Source: CAZFBR01 sp035353495 [NCBI: uncultured bacterium] (GTDB taxonomy: Bacteria > DAOPZR01). From it: a DNA stretch of 5,027 nucleotides. The notes below the pieces were generated by a model. That model did no database searches. It was given only the letters and a program-made list of their open reading frames with translations, and was not told the origin of the DNA. Every line of letters starts with the position of its first letter. Within the stretch, counting starts at the first letter, position 1. This document shows, one piece after another, positions 1 to 5,027 of the stretch. Both the position numbers and the translations under genes were made by a program. The stretch is taken from positions 1-5,027 of the forward strand of contig CAZFBR010000241.1 of the NCBI GenBank assembly GCA_964517215.1, written 5' to 3'.

Positions 1-2
1 AG

Positions 3-31
3 AGTATAACAGTATTGCGGAATCAGGTCAA
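3..31 (-). promoter_or_regulatory. Strong sigma-70-type promoter reading out of the left edge
   Basis: On the minus strand, TTGACC (31 to 26) is followed by a 17-base spacer and then TATACT (8 to 3). Each hexamer matches five of six consensus bases, the spacer is optimal, and a TG one base before the -10 gives an extended -10. It begins only five bases after the stop codon of the binding-protein gene at 36..1055, and would fire leftward to a gene outside the window. It implies that the downstream gene is a separate or additional transcription unit. No hairpin with a T-run lies between the stop codon and this promoter, so read-through from the operon remains possible. Confidence 0.7.
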
Positions 32-35
32 CTAC

Positions 36-1055
36 TTATACGGTTGGGATTGACGCTGGCAGGGTCAGCCCCATGCGCTGCGCCAGCGTGTCATTGGTGG
101 CCAGTGCCGCCACCACAAAGTTTTCGATGGGAATTGCCGCCGGCGACTCGCCGCGCAGCACACGCGCCACGGGCACTGCCGTACGGTGGCCGACCGCCTC
201 CCAGCCCATACCGACCGCCGCCAGCACCCCGCGCGACACATAGGCCGCCTGATTGGCAATAATGGGAATCCGCGCATCACGCATAACCGGCACGGCGGCG
301 TCGAAGGCCTGCACCATCGTATTGTCCGTCGTCAGCCAGTAGACATCGATCCCGCGCGCCACCAGCGCCCGCAGCGCCTGCGGCGCTTCGCCCGTGCTGC
401 TCACCGTCAGCGCCACCAGTTCAAGGCCGTGCCGCGGCGCCTCGCGCCGGGCGTGGTCAACAATCACGCTGGAGGCGATATCCCCCGCATTGTACACCAC
501 CCCCACCCGGCGGGCCCGGGGCAGGGCGGCATGGATATAGCGCAGCGTTTCGGGGATGGGATCAAACGTGCCGACCCCGGTCACCGCAGGCAGGTGATCG
601 GTAAACGACCGGCCGGCACCAGCCGCCAGCGGATCGGTCACATAGGTAAAGACCAGCGGCGTTTTGGTCAGCGTGCGCACCGCCGCGCTCAGCGCGGGCG
701 TGGTAAGGGTAACGATCAGGTCGTACCCGCCTTCGTCAAGCTCGCGCAGGATGGCCGGAAACATGGCCATCTCCGCGCCGGCATGCCGGCGGGTTATCTG
801 CAGGTTCTGGCCTTCAATCAGACCCTGTTCCGTCAGTCCGCGCATGAGGCCGGTCAGCGCCGCCTCCGTACCCGCTTCCGGCGCGAAATAAACGATCGCC
901 AGCCGGTACACCTGTTTGTCCGCCGCTGCCGCCTGCTGTTCAACTGCCCGGCGGTTGTGCAGATCGGCACCGAGCAATATGCCTGCCGCCAGCAGGCAGA
1001 GGCCCACCGCCGGCAACAGCCGGCGGACAGCACGCATGCGCTTATGCCCGGGCAT
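36..1055 (-). CDS. ABC_sub_bind family periplasmic binding protein, membrane-anchored or secreted
   Basis: A 339-residue protein of the ABC transporter substrate-binding family ABC_sub_bind (older name DUF534; TrpX-like). A basic N-terminus is followed by a hydrophobic stretch at about residues 13-31, a signal peptide or uncleaved anchor; the Cys at 20 is not in a good lipobox. The mature part starts with a strand around VYRLAIVYF (49-57). The family hallmark is TPLVFTYVTDPLAAG (132-146), followed by VTGV (158-161) and RRVGVVYNAGD (182-192). The length is normal for the family. The start is uncertain: an upstream GTG at 1064 and an ATG at 1037 are also possible, none with a strong Shine-Dalgarno; 1055 was chosen for its ATG with a weak GAGA upstream. 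It follows the second RiPP precursor by 30 bases and is probably co-transcribed with it. It is a distant paralog of the lipoprotein at 2827..3795. The ligand is unknown; some family members bind aromatic amino acids. No permease or ATPase gene is visible beside it. Confidence 0.88.
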   Translation of the reverse strand: MPGHKRMRAVRRLLPAVGLCLLAAGILLGADLHNRRAVEQQAAAADKQVYRLAIVYFAPEAGTEAALTGLMRGLTEQGLIEGQNLQITRRHAGAEMAMFPAILRELDEGGYDLIVTLTTPALSAAVRTLTKTPLVFTYVTDPLAAGAGRSFTDHLPAVTGVGTFDPIPETLRYIHAALPRARRVGVVYNAGDIASSVIVDHARREAPRHGLELVALTVSSTGEAPQALRALVARGIDVYWLTTDNTMVQAFDAAVPVMRDARIPIIANQAAYVSRGVLAAVGMGWEAVGHRTAVPVARVLRGESPAAIPIENFVVAALATNDTLAQRMGLTLPASIPTV

Positions 1056-1085
1056 GGTTCTCACGTTTGGCTTGCACCGGCCGCA

Positions 1086-1412
1086 TCAGCATACCTTCAA
1101 GTTGAAGGGTTGCCCGAGCAGCGATCCGATCTGTTTGATGGCGTCACTGACGATGCCGAAATTCAGGACCGTGATCGTTCCTCCGGCCACGCCGGCCAGC
1201 TGCGCCTCGGAGAGTTCGTCATTCTCCGGCGGCGCCAGCTGGCGATGGAGTTCCTGCAGGAACTCCGCCAGTGCCGCCCGGTCCAGCTCATGCCCGCGCG
1301 TCCGCAGCGCCGCCTGCAGCGCGTCGTAATTCGCCGCGCCATGGACGGCCTCGCGAAATTCGCGCTGTTCCTGCAAATCCTTCAGCAAACGGTCCCAGCG
1401 TCGCTGGAGCAT
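1086..1412 (-). CDS. Nif11/NHLP-type RiPP precursor peptide, copy 1 (Lys- and Cys-containing core)
   Basis: A 108-residue precursor of a ribosomally made, post-translationally modified peptide. Residues 1-78 form a leader resembling the Nif11-like leader family: an amphipathic start MLQRRWDRLLKDLQ, then EFREAVHGAANYDALQAAL (19-37), a GHEL turn, AEFLQEL (49-55) and the terminal ELSEAQLAGVAGG (66-78). That last element is the typical double-glycine site cut by C39-type peptidase transporters. The 30-residue core (79-108) is hydrophobic at first (TITVLNFGIV), continues with SDAIKQIGSLLGQPFN and ends LKVC. It has two Lys (93, 106), two Ser, two Thr and a single C-terminal Cys, so multiple lanthionine rings are unlikely. 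The start at 1412 is supported by AGGGAG seven bases upstream and by alignment with the paralog at 1492..1827; the longer frame to 1499 would only translate the intergenic spacer. The precursor family is clear; the modification and activity are unknown. Confidence 0.87.
   Translation of the reverse strand: MLQRRWDRLLKDLQEQREFREAVHGAANYDALQAALRTRGHELDRAALAEFLQELHRQLAPPENDELSEAQLAGVAGGTITVLNFGIVSDAIKQIGSLLGQPFNLKVC
1179..1412 (-). repeat. Direct repeat: RiPP leader coding unit, copy 1
   Basis: The 78-codon leader segment is repeated in the same orientation at 1594..1827. The translated copies differ at only 7 of 78 residues (positions 7, 11, 21, 28, 38, 39 and 60), and the DNA is similarly close. 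Similarity falls sharply just past the Gly-Gly codons. This is a local gene duplication followed by divergence of the core. Confidence 0.88.
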
Positions 1413-1419
1413 GATCATT

Positions 1420-1425
1420 CTCCCT
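1420..1425 (-). promoter_or_regulatory. Ribosome binding site deciding the start of precursor copy 1
   Basis: AGGGAG lies seven bases before the ATG at 1412. Another in-frame ATG at 1418 would leave only one to two bases and is less likely. The other precursor has the same geometry (AAGGGA, seven bases), which supports both start choices. Confidence 0.7.
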
Positions 1426-1491
1426 GGTCGTTGTATTGCCCTGCCGCCGCTGCCCGCCATGCCGGCAACAGTACTGCATCCGTACACACAA

Positions 1492-1827
1492 CTACACAAA
1501 TGTCTGGTTGAATGTCTGGTTGAACGTCTGCCCGATCAGGTCGCCAATATGCCTGACCGTGCCGCCGACGTCTCCGCTGCTGGCAAGGTGCATGCCGCCC
1601 GCCACGCCCGCCAGTTGCGCCTCGGAGAGTTCGTCGTTCTCCGGCGGCGTCAGCTGGCGATGCAGTTCCTGCAGGAATTCCGCCAGCGCCGCCCGGTCCA
1701 GTTCATGGCCATGCGCCCGCAGCGCCGCCTGCAGCGCGTCGTAACTCGCCGCGCCATGGACCGCCGCGCGGAATTCGCGCTGCTCCTGCAAATCGTGCAA
1801 TAAGCGTTCCCACCGCCGTTGCAGCAT
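1492..1827 (-). CDS. Nif11/NHLP-type RiPP precursor peptide, copy 2 (NQTF-repeat core)
   Basis: A 111-residue paralog of the precursor at 1086..1412, transcribed before it. The leader (1-78) is 71/78 identical, with the same ELSEAQLAGVAGG ending. The 33-residue core is quite different: it opens MHLASSGDVGG, continues TVRHIGDLIGQ and ends TFNQTFNQTFV, a short repeat of the unit NQTF. It has no Lys and no Cys, one Arg (92), two Ser and four Thr. The two cores share only the pattern I-G-x-L-hydrophobic-G-Q-x-F-N, with Arg92 here aligned to Lys93 of the other. The ATG at 1827 is preferred over the GTG at 1830 because AAGGGA lies seven bases upstream. It lies 13 bases after a possible small ORF and 79 bases before the next precursor. 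Cys is absent, so any ring would not be a lanthionine; acylation, another chemistry or no modification remain possible. Confidence 0.87.
   Translation of the reverse strand: MLQRRWERLLHDLQEQREFRAAVHGAASYDALQAALRAHGHELDRAALAEFLQELHRQLTPPENDELSEAQLAGVAGGMHLASSGDVGGTVRHIGDLIGQTFNQTFNQTFV
1501..1524 (-). repeat. 12-base perfect tandem duplication within the core of precursor copy 2
   Basis: Two identical 12-base units (plus-strand tgtctggttgaa) sit side by side, with a diverged third unit at 1525-1536. They encode the repeated FNQT motif near the C-terminus of the core. The unit is a multiple of three, so changes in copy number would keep the reading frame. The other precursor has only one equivalent (GQPFN). 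Confidence 0.88.
1594..1827 (-). repeat. Direct repeat: RiPP leader coding unit, copy 2
   Basis: Mate of the repeat at 1179..1412; same strand, same length, ending at the same Gly-Gly codons. The intervening spacer and the cores are not conserved, so the duplication is either old outside the leader or the leader is under strong selection for recognition by shared maturation enzymes. Confidence 0.88.
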
Positions 1828-1834
1828 CACCGCA

Positions 1835-1840
1835 TCCCTT
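1835..1840 (-). promoter_or_regulatory. Ribosome binding site of precursor copy 2
   Basis: AAGGGA stands seven bases before the ATG at 1827 and four bases before the alternative GTG at 1830. The spacing favours the ATG and matches that of the other precursor. It lies directly after the stop codon of the possible small ORF at 1841..1975. Confidence 0.65.
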
Positions 1841-1975
1841 TCACCGGTTCACTGGCTCGCGTGCGTCGCGCCAATCCGCCGTTTCCCCCGTCGCCCGGTG
1901 CGCAGCCGCGCGCGGGAAATGGATCGGGTTACCCACTGCGCCGACCGTCTGCCACAATGTAACATATTCGCTCAT
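1841..1975 (-). CDS. Possible small protein of 44 residues between GNAT and precursors
   Basis: This reading frame begins at an ATG overlapping the GNAT stop by four bases (ATGA), and runs to a TGA just before the Shine-Dalgarno of precursor copy 2. It would fill the otherwise longest gap in the operon. The peptide starts MSEYVTLWQTVGAVGNPIHF and ends ADWRDAREPVNR; it has two Trp, no Cys and no Lys, and no signal peptide or membrane segment. I do not recognise it. In favour: the stop-start overlap typical of translational coupling, and ordinary amino-acid composition. Against: no clear Shine-Dalgarno of its own and only 44 codons, which can stay open by chance in G+C-rich DNA. It could be a small accessory factor of the RiPP pathway or simply untranslated spacer. 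Confidence 0.38.
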   Translation of the reverse strand: MSEYVTLWQTVGAVGNPIHFPRAAAHRATGETADWRDAREPVNR

Positions 1976-2811
1976 CCAAGTTCAAAACTGGTGATCCCGT
2001 AGATGCCGGCCAGCGGCAACACCGGCGGCGTGCCCCGATACATGCGGGCGGTTGCAAACACCTCTTTCATTCCCCGCGCCCGGACCAGTGCCAGCGCCTG
2101 CGGATTGCTTTCGGGGATGTCCAGATAATAGACCGAACCCGCCGCCCGCGCCGCCAGCGCCGCGCACAGCATCGCCGCCCCCTCCGCGTCGTCGGCAAAG
2201 AGCGGCCCGATTTTGTAGCCGACCCGGCACTTGCGGATGCTGCCGTACCCCGCCAGCCGGCCGGCGCGGCGCACCCCCAGCGCGAGTGACAGCGCCTCAT
2301 TCTGTTTCAGCCAGCCCCGCAGGAATGCGGGGCGGGGAAAACCGAAATGACGCAGGTCGTAGGCCGCAATTTCGTCGGCGGCAAAGGCCGCCAGCGGCTC
2401 CGTGCCGTCGCCGCCCGGCCCGCCGCCGTCACCCGCATAGCGGGCATTGCGATGCGCGAGCGCAAAACCGTAGGTCTGGTAATTGCGCACCTTGGCCAGC
2501 ACCCCGTCGATCCCGATGGTCCGGTCGCCCAGATGCTCCAGCGCCGCCTGGGCCAGGCGCGGCCCCAGCCAGCCGCCGCGGCAGTCGGGACGGACAATGA
2601 ACAGCCCGATGAACCCGAAACGGTCGCCGTAGCGCACGGCACTGATCGTCGCCACCGGGGCGCCGCCGATTTCGCCGACGAAAAAGCCCGCCGGATCGGC
2701 GGCATAGAACAGCTCCGCGTCATACAACCCGGGGTTCCACCCCTCGCGCGCCGCCCATTCCAGCGGCAGATGCACTTCCGTTGCCCGCATTGCCCGTATC
2801 TTCAGCTGCAT
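1972..2811 (-). CDS. Two-domain GNAT family acyltransferase; candidate RiPP maturase
   Basis: A 279-residue cytoplasmic acyl-CoA-dependent N-acyltransferase. The N-terminal GNAT domain (about 1-125) shows the strand IGLFIVRPDCRGG (68-80) running into the acyl-CoA pyrophosphate loop R78-G-G-W-L-G83, then IGIDGV (99-104) and NYQTYGF (110-116). The C-terminal half (about 135-279) fits the Acetyltransf_18-type second domain: GYGSIRKCRVGYKIGPLF (188-205), then NPQALALVRARGM (236-248) and ATARMYRG (253-260). In the loop, Trp81 stands where the usual R-x-x-G-x-G/A pattern has Gly. The start is secure: AAGGAGG lies six bases upstream. It begins 15 bases after the lipoprotein gene, and its stop overlaps a possible small ORF leading to two RiPP precursors. 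GNAT enzymes beside Nif11-type precursors are known as fatty-acyl transferases in selidamide pathways. That role is inferred here from position; an unrelated acetyltransferase is the alternative. Confidence 0.9.
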   Translation of the reverse strand: MQLKIRAMRATEVHLPLEWAAREGWNPGLYDAELFYAADPAGFFVGEIGGAPVATISAVRYGDRFGFIGLFIVRPDCRGGWLGPRLAQAALEHLGDRTIGIDGVLAKVRNYQTYGFALAHRNARYAGDGGGPGGDGTEPLAAFAADEIAAYDLRHFGFPRPAFLRGWLKQNEALSLALGVRRAGRLAGYGSIRKCRVGYKIGPLFADDAEGAAMLCAALAARAAGSVYYLDIPESNPQALALVRARGMKEVFATARMYRGTPPVLPLAGIYGITSFELG

Positions 2812-2817
2812 GGCTCT

Positions 2818-2824
2818 CCTCCTT
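2818..2824 (-). promoter_or_regulatory. Near-perfect Shine-Dalgarno for the GNAT gene
   Basis: AAGGAGG, six bases before the ATG at 2811 and three bases after the stop of the lipoprotein gene. It is by far the strongest ribosome binding site in the window, suggesting that the GNAT is translated efficiently on its own rather than only by coupling. Confidence 0.85.
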
Positions 2825-2826
2825 GC

Positions 2827-3795
2827 CTATTGTGCAATCACCGCGTATTCTGCCGTTTCCCCGACCGGCAGACCCCAGCACCGGGCGAGGGCGCGGTTCA
2901 GGCGCAGGGTGCTCTGCGATACCGTCTGGATCGGGATCGCGGCCGGTGGCACGCCTTCGCGCAGAATACGCAGCGCCATGCCGGCCGCTTCCACCCCGCA
3001 CTGCCGGAAATCAACGCCCTGCGCCGCCACGATGCCGCTGCTGTCAGCGGTCATGGTCAGGGTGAACAGCGGTACCTGCGCCTGCATCGCCGCCTGCACG
3101 ATCGCCGCCATGCCCGCGCTGGTCAGATTGTCGGGAATCTGGATGATCGCATCCGGCCGGCGCGCGCACATGGCCTGCGCCGCCGTCGCCAATTCGGCCG
3201 GGCCCGATACCGGCACGTCAAGCAGAATCCAGCCGCGCTGCCGGGCGGCCTCGCGCAGGCGGTCGCGGTAGACGCCCGTATTGATCTCCGCCGGGGTCAC
3301 CAGGGTTGCCACGGCCCGCGTATGCGGCAGCAGCTCCTGCACCAGGTTGAGCGTGGCGGTCATGTCCACCATCGAGCAGATGCCGGTGACATTCGGCTTG
3401 TGCCGCATAAACGACTCGCCGACCCCGGCCAGGAGCGGGTCGGCGGTATTGGTGAAGACCACCGGCGCGCGCGGCGGCTGCCGCATGACCGCCTGCAGCG
3501 CCGGCGTGGAGGACACGAACAGCAGCTCGTCGTTCCCGTCGGCCCGGGCGGCGGCCAGCGCCGTCAGCGCCGCCATGTCGCCCTGCGCGTTATCCACGGT
3601 CAGGGTGAATTCCGTGCCCTCGCGCCAGCCGGCCGCAGCCAGCCCGTCGCGCACGCCGGCCAGGCACTGTTCCGTCAGCGGATTGTCGTTGTAGGCGAGA
3701 AACGCCAACTGCCGCACCTGCAGCGCGCGGTCCGCGCCGCCGCAGCCCGCCAGCAGGACGCCCAGCGCCAGCAGGGCGCACCGCCACCGTTTCAT
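2827..3795 (-). CDS. ABC_sub_bind family lipoprotein
   Basis: A 322-residue binding protein with a type II signal peptide: basic MKRWR, hydrophobic ALLALGVLLAG, and a lipobox ending in Cys18 (L-A-G-C), so it should be lipid-anchored in the cell envelope. The body has the ABC_sub_bind layout: LAFLAYNDNP (30-39), LLFVSSTPALQAV (91-103), the hallmark APVVFTNTADPLLAG (110-124) and NVTGI (135-139). It resembles the protein at 36..1055 in these motifs, but the rest has diverged strongly. The ATG at 3795 was chosen over an in-frame GTG at 3804 because it gives a clean lipoprotein signal and forms a 4-base ATGA overlap with the upstream stop, indicating translational coupling. The GNAT gene follows after 15 bases. 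Ligand unknown. No ABC permease or ATPase is visible, so it may serve a sensor or a transporter encoded elsewhere. Confidence 0.9.
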   Translation of the reverse strand: MKRWRCALLALGVLLAGCGGADRALQVRQLAFLAYNDNPLTEQCLAGVRDGLAAAGWREGTEFTLTVDNAQGDMAALTALAAARADGNDELLFVSSTPALQAVMRQPPRAPVVFTNTADPLLAGVGESFMRHKPNVTGICSMVDMTATLNLVQELLPHTRAVATLVTPAEINTGVYRDRLREAARQRGWILLDVPVSGPAELATAAQAMCARRPDAIIQIPDNLTSAGMAAIVQAAMQAQVPLFTLTMTADSSGIVAAQGVDFRQCGVEAAGMALRILREGVPPAAIPIQTVSQSTLRLNRALARCWGLPVGETAEYAVIAQ

Positions 3796-5027
3796 TGCAG
3801 CCACCGCCGGCGCAACCGGTCAATGGTGCCGTCCTGCACCATGGCCGCACACTGTTCGCGCCAGGCCTGCACCGTTGCTGCCGGGGTGCTCCGGGACAGC
3901 GCGATGTACAGGTCGGTCTCATCCAGCACCACGGCCGGCTGCAGCTCGTCCGGGGCCAGCTGCGCCTCGCGCATGATCCCCGCCATGGTCAGGTCGTACA
4001 GCAGCACCGCCTGCGCCTCACCCTGCATCAGCAGCTGCACAGCCGCCGCCGCACTGGTGCAGCTCGCCAGGTTGGTAAAGCCCTGCCGGCGCAGCGCCGT
4101 CTCGTTCGCCCAGCCGCTGATGGTTGCGATCTTGCCCAGCCGTGCGGCCGCGGCCAGATCGGGGACCGGGGTCGTGCCCCGGCGCTGGTAAAGCACAGCA
4201 TGCGTCGCCGCGATGGGGCCCACCCAGTGAAACAGGGTTTCCCGTTCGGGGGTGCGCGCGGTGGTGAACAGCGCCACCTGCGGATGATGCAGTGCCAGGT
4301 CATACCCGCGCGGCCAGGCCATCATCTGCAGCTCGTCGTCATTGCCCACCCGGCGCTGCAGTTCCCGCACCAGTTCGGGGGCATAGCCCGTGATCCGGCC
4401 GTCATGCGTGTAATTGACCGGCGGGTTTTCCTCGGTGATCAGGGTCATGATCCCCGGTGCCGCAGCCGCCGGCAGCCACTGGTCGTGCATCCGCGCAAAC
4501 CGGCCGTCGCGCTTGAGCCCGTCCAGCGCCGCCTGCCATGCGGCTGCCGCCGCCGGGTCGCTGCCCCGCGAAAAGGCAAAATAGTACCGGTCCGTCGACA
4601 GCGTGGCGGCCACCGCCACTGCACCCGGCGCCACCCCCGCATCCGCCAGCAGGCGGGGCAGGGTCAGCGTCGAGACCGCCAGCAGCTCCACCTCGCCGTT
4701 CATGAGGCGGCGCAGGCCGGTGGCAGCATCGGGGCCGCTGACCAGCCGGGCATAGCCGCGCTGGCGCAGCAGCAGTTCGCTGGCGTACTGGCTGATGGTC
4801 GCAATGCGCGCGGCGCGTTGTGCCGGTTCATCAGCGTACCGGTCCGCTTCCCCGGCGCGGGCCAGCAGGACATAATCGGTGGCGGCAATGGGCCCCACCC
4901 AGGTGAAGCTGTCGCGGCGCGCATCCGTCAGGATGGTGGAAAACAGGATGACCCCGGGCTGCGTCAGCGCCAGCCGATAGCCGTCCGCCCAGGGGAGGAC
5001 CGCTACCGGCTGCTGCCAGCCCAGCGC
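3792..5027 (-). CDS. Tandem two-domain SBP_bac_3-type solute-binding protein, N-terminus cut by the window
   Basis: The frame is open from the right edge for 411 codons to TGA at 3792, so the true start lies outside; an internal GTG at 4898 is not the start because it falls inside the conserved W-V-G-P-I-A-A-T motif. The visible protein is two copies of a periplasmic type 2 binding fold like those of polar amino-acid uptake systems. Unit 1 occupies about residues 1-185 and unit 2 about 190-411. Matching landmarks include GYRLAL and GYDLAL, WVGPIAATDYVLL and WVGPIAATHAVLY, KIATISGWANE against RIATISQYASE, and ends MHDQWL and RRRWL. Unit 2 begins MTLITEENPPVNY and GRITGYAPELVREL, the usual opening of the family. 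The fused double domain suggests a sensor or receptor role at least as much as uptake. It overlaps the next lipoprotein gene by four bases. Ligand unknown. Confidence 0.88.
   Translation of the reverse strand, partial: ALGWQQPVAVLPWADGYRLALTQPGVILFSTILTDARRDSFTWVGPIAATDYVLLARAGEADRYADEPAQRAARIATISQYASELLLRQRGYARLVSGPDAATGLRRLMNGEVELLAVSTLTLPRLLADAGVAPGAVAVAATLSTDRYYFAFSRGSDPAAAAAWQAALDGLKRDGRFARMHDQWLPAAAAPGIMTLITEENPPVNYTHDGRITGYAPELVRELQRRVGNDDELQMMAWPRGYDLALHHPQVALFTTARTPERETLFHWVGPIAATHAVLYQRRGTTPVPDLAAAARLGKIATISGWANETALRRQGFTNLASCTSAAAAVQLLMQGEAQAVLLYDLTMAGIMREAQLAPDELQPAVVLDETDLYIALSRSTPAATVQAWREQCAAMVQDGTIDRLRRRWLQ

Noticed and set aside
1436-1478. Possible hairpin or attenuator between the two precursors (ttgcc and ggcaa arms)
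   Set aside because: Only five base pairs in the outer stem, a large imperfect loop and no T-run; not enough for a terminator.
1413-1499. N-terminal extension of precursor copy 1 to a start at 1499 (137 residues)
   Set aside because: The added 29 residues come from the intergenic spacer, have no match in the paralog, and the start has no Shine-Dalgarno; the ATG at 1412 has one at ideal spacing.
186-1511. 441-codon open frame on the plus strand
   Set aside because: Its product is rich in Arg, His and Gln in the way typical of antisense frames of G+C-rich genes, and it runs opposite to two well-supported genes.
1926-1934. Small near-palindrome gggttaccc as an operator
   Set aside because: Too short, single copy and within a possible coding frame; no nearby -35/-10 pair that I could support.
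1849-1965. 38-codon minus-strand ORF starting at the ATG at 1965
   Set aside because: Arg-rich with no plausible Shine-Dalgarno; the overlapping frame starting at 1975 has better composition and an ATGA overlap with the GNAT stop.
2347-4191. 614-codon open frame on the plus strand
   Set aside because: It spans the antisense of three recognisable genes, with low-complexity, Arg/Ala/Gln-rich sequence and no family motif; long shadow frames are expected at this base composition.

Overview
The window is G+C-rich (about two-thirds by eye), and every convincing gene lies on the minus strand. A lipobox lipoprotein and several periplasmic-type solute-binding proteins point to a Gram-negative, probably a high-GC proteobacterium. 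The exact class cannot be fixed from this sequence; an alphaproteobacterium is only a guess.

In transcription order, right to left, the window holds: (1) the 3' part of a gene for a tandem two-domain solute-binding protein of the SBP_bac_3 type, cut by the right edge; (2) a lipoprotein of the ABC_sub_bind family, joined to (1) by a 4-base ATGA overlap; (3) a two-domain GNAT acyltransferase, 15 bases on, with a near-perfect Shine-Dalgarno; (4) a possible 44-residue small protein whose ATG overlaps the GNAT stop; (5) and (6) two paralogous Nif11/NHLP-type RiPP precursor peptides, with almost identical 78-residue leaders ending in a Gly-Gly site and strongly diverged cores; (7) a second ABC_sub_bind protein with an N-terminal membrane segment. 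Immediately after gene 7 there is a near-consensus sigma-70 promoter on the same strand that fires out of the left edge, so the next gene probably has its own start signal.

The tight spacing suggests one operon. The core of interest is the RiPP locus: a GNAT enzyme next to two GG-leader Nif11 precursors. By analogy with selidamides (ribosomal lipopeptides in which GNAT maturases fatty-acylate Lys or ornithine side chains), the GNAT could acylate the precursor cores; the one position aligned as Lys in one core and Arg in the other is a natural candidate site. No C39-peptidase transporter, arginase-like enzyme, radical SAM enzyme or lanthionine synthetase is visible here; if present they lie outside. 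The three binding proteins surrounding the precursors are unusual partners, and may sense or take up a ligand, perhaps linked to the peptide product. Functions beyond the family level are inferred, not shown.
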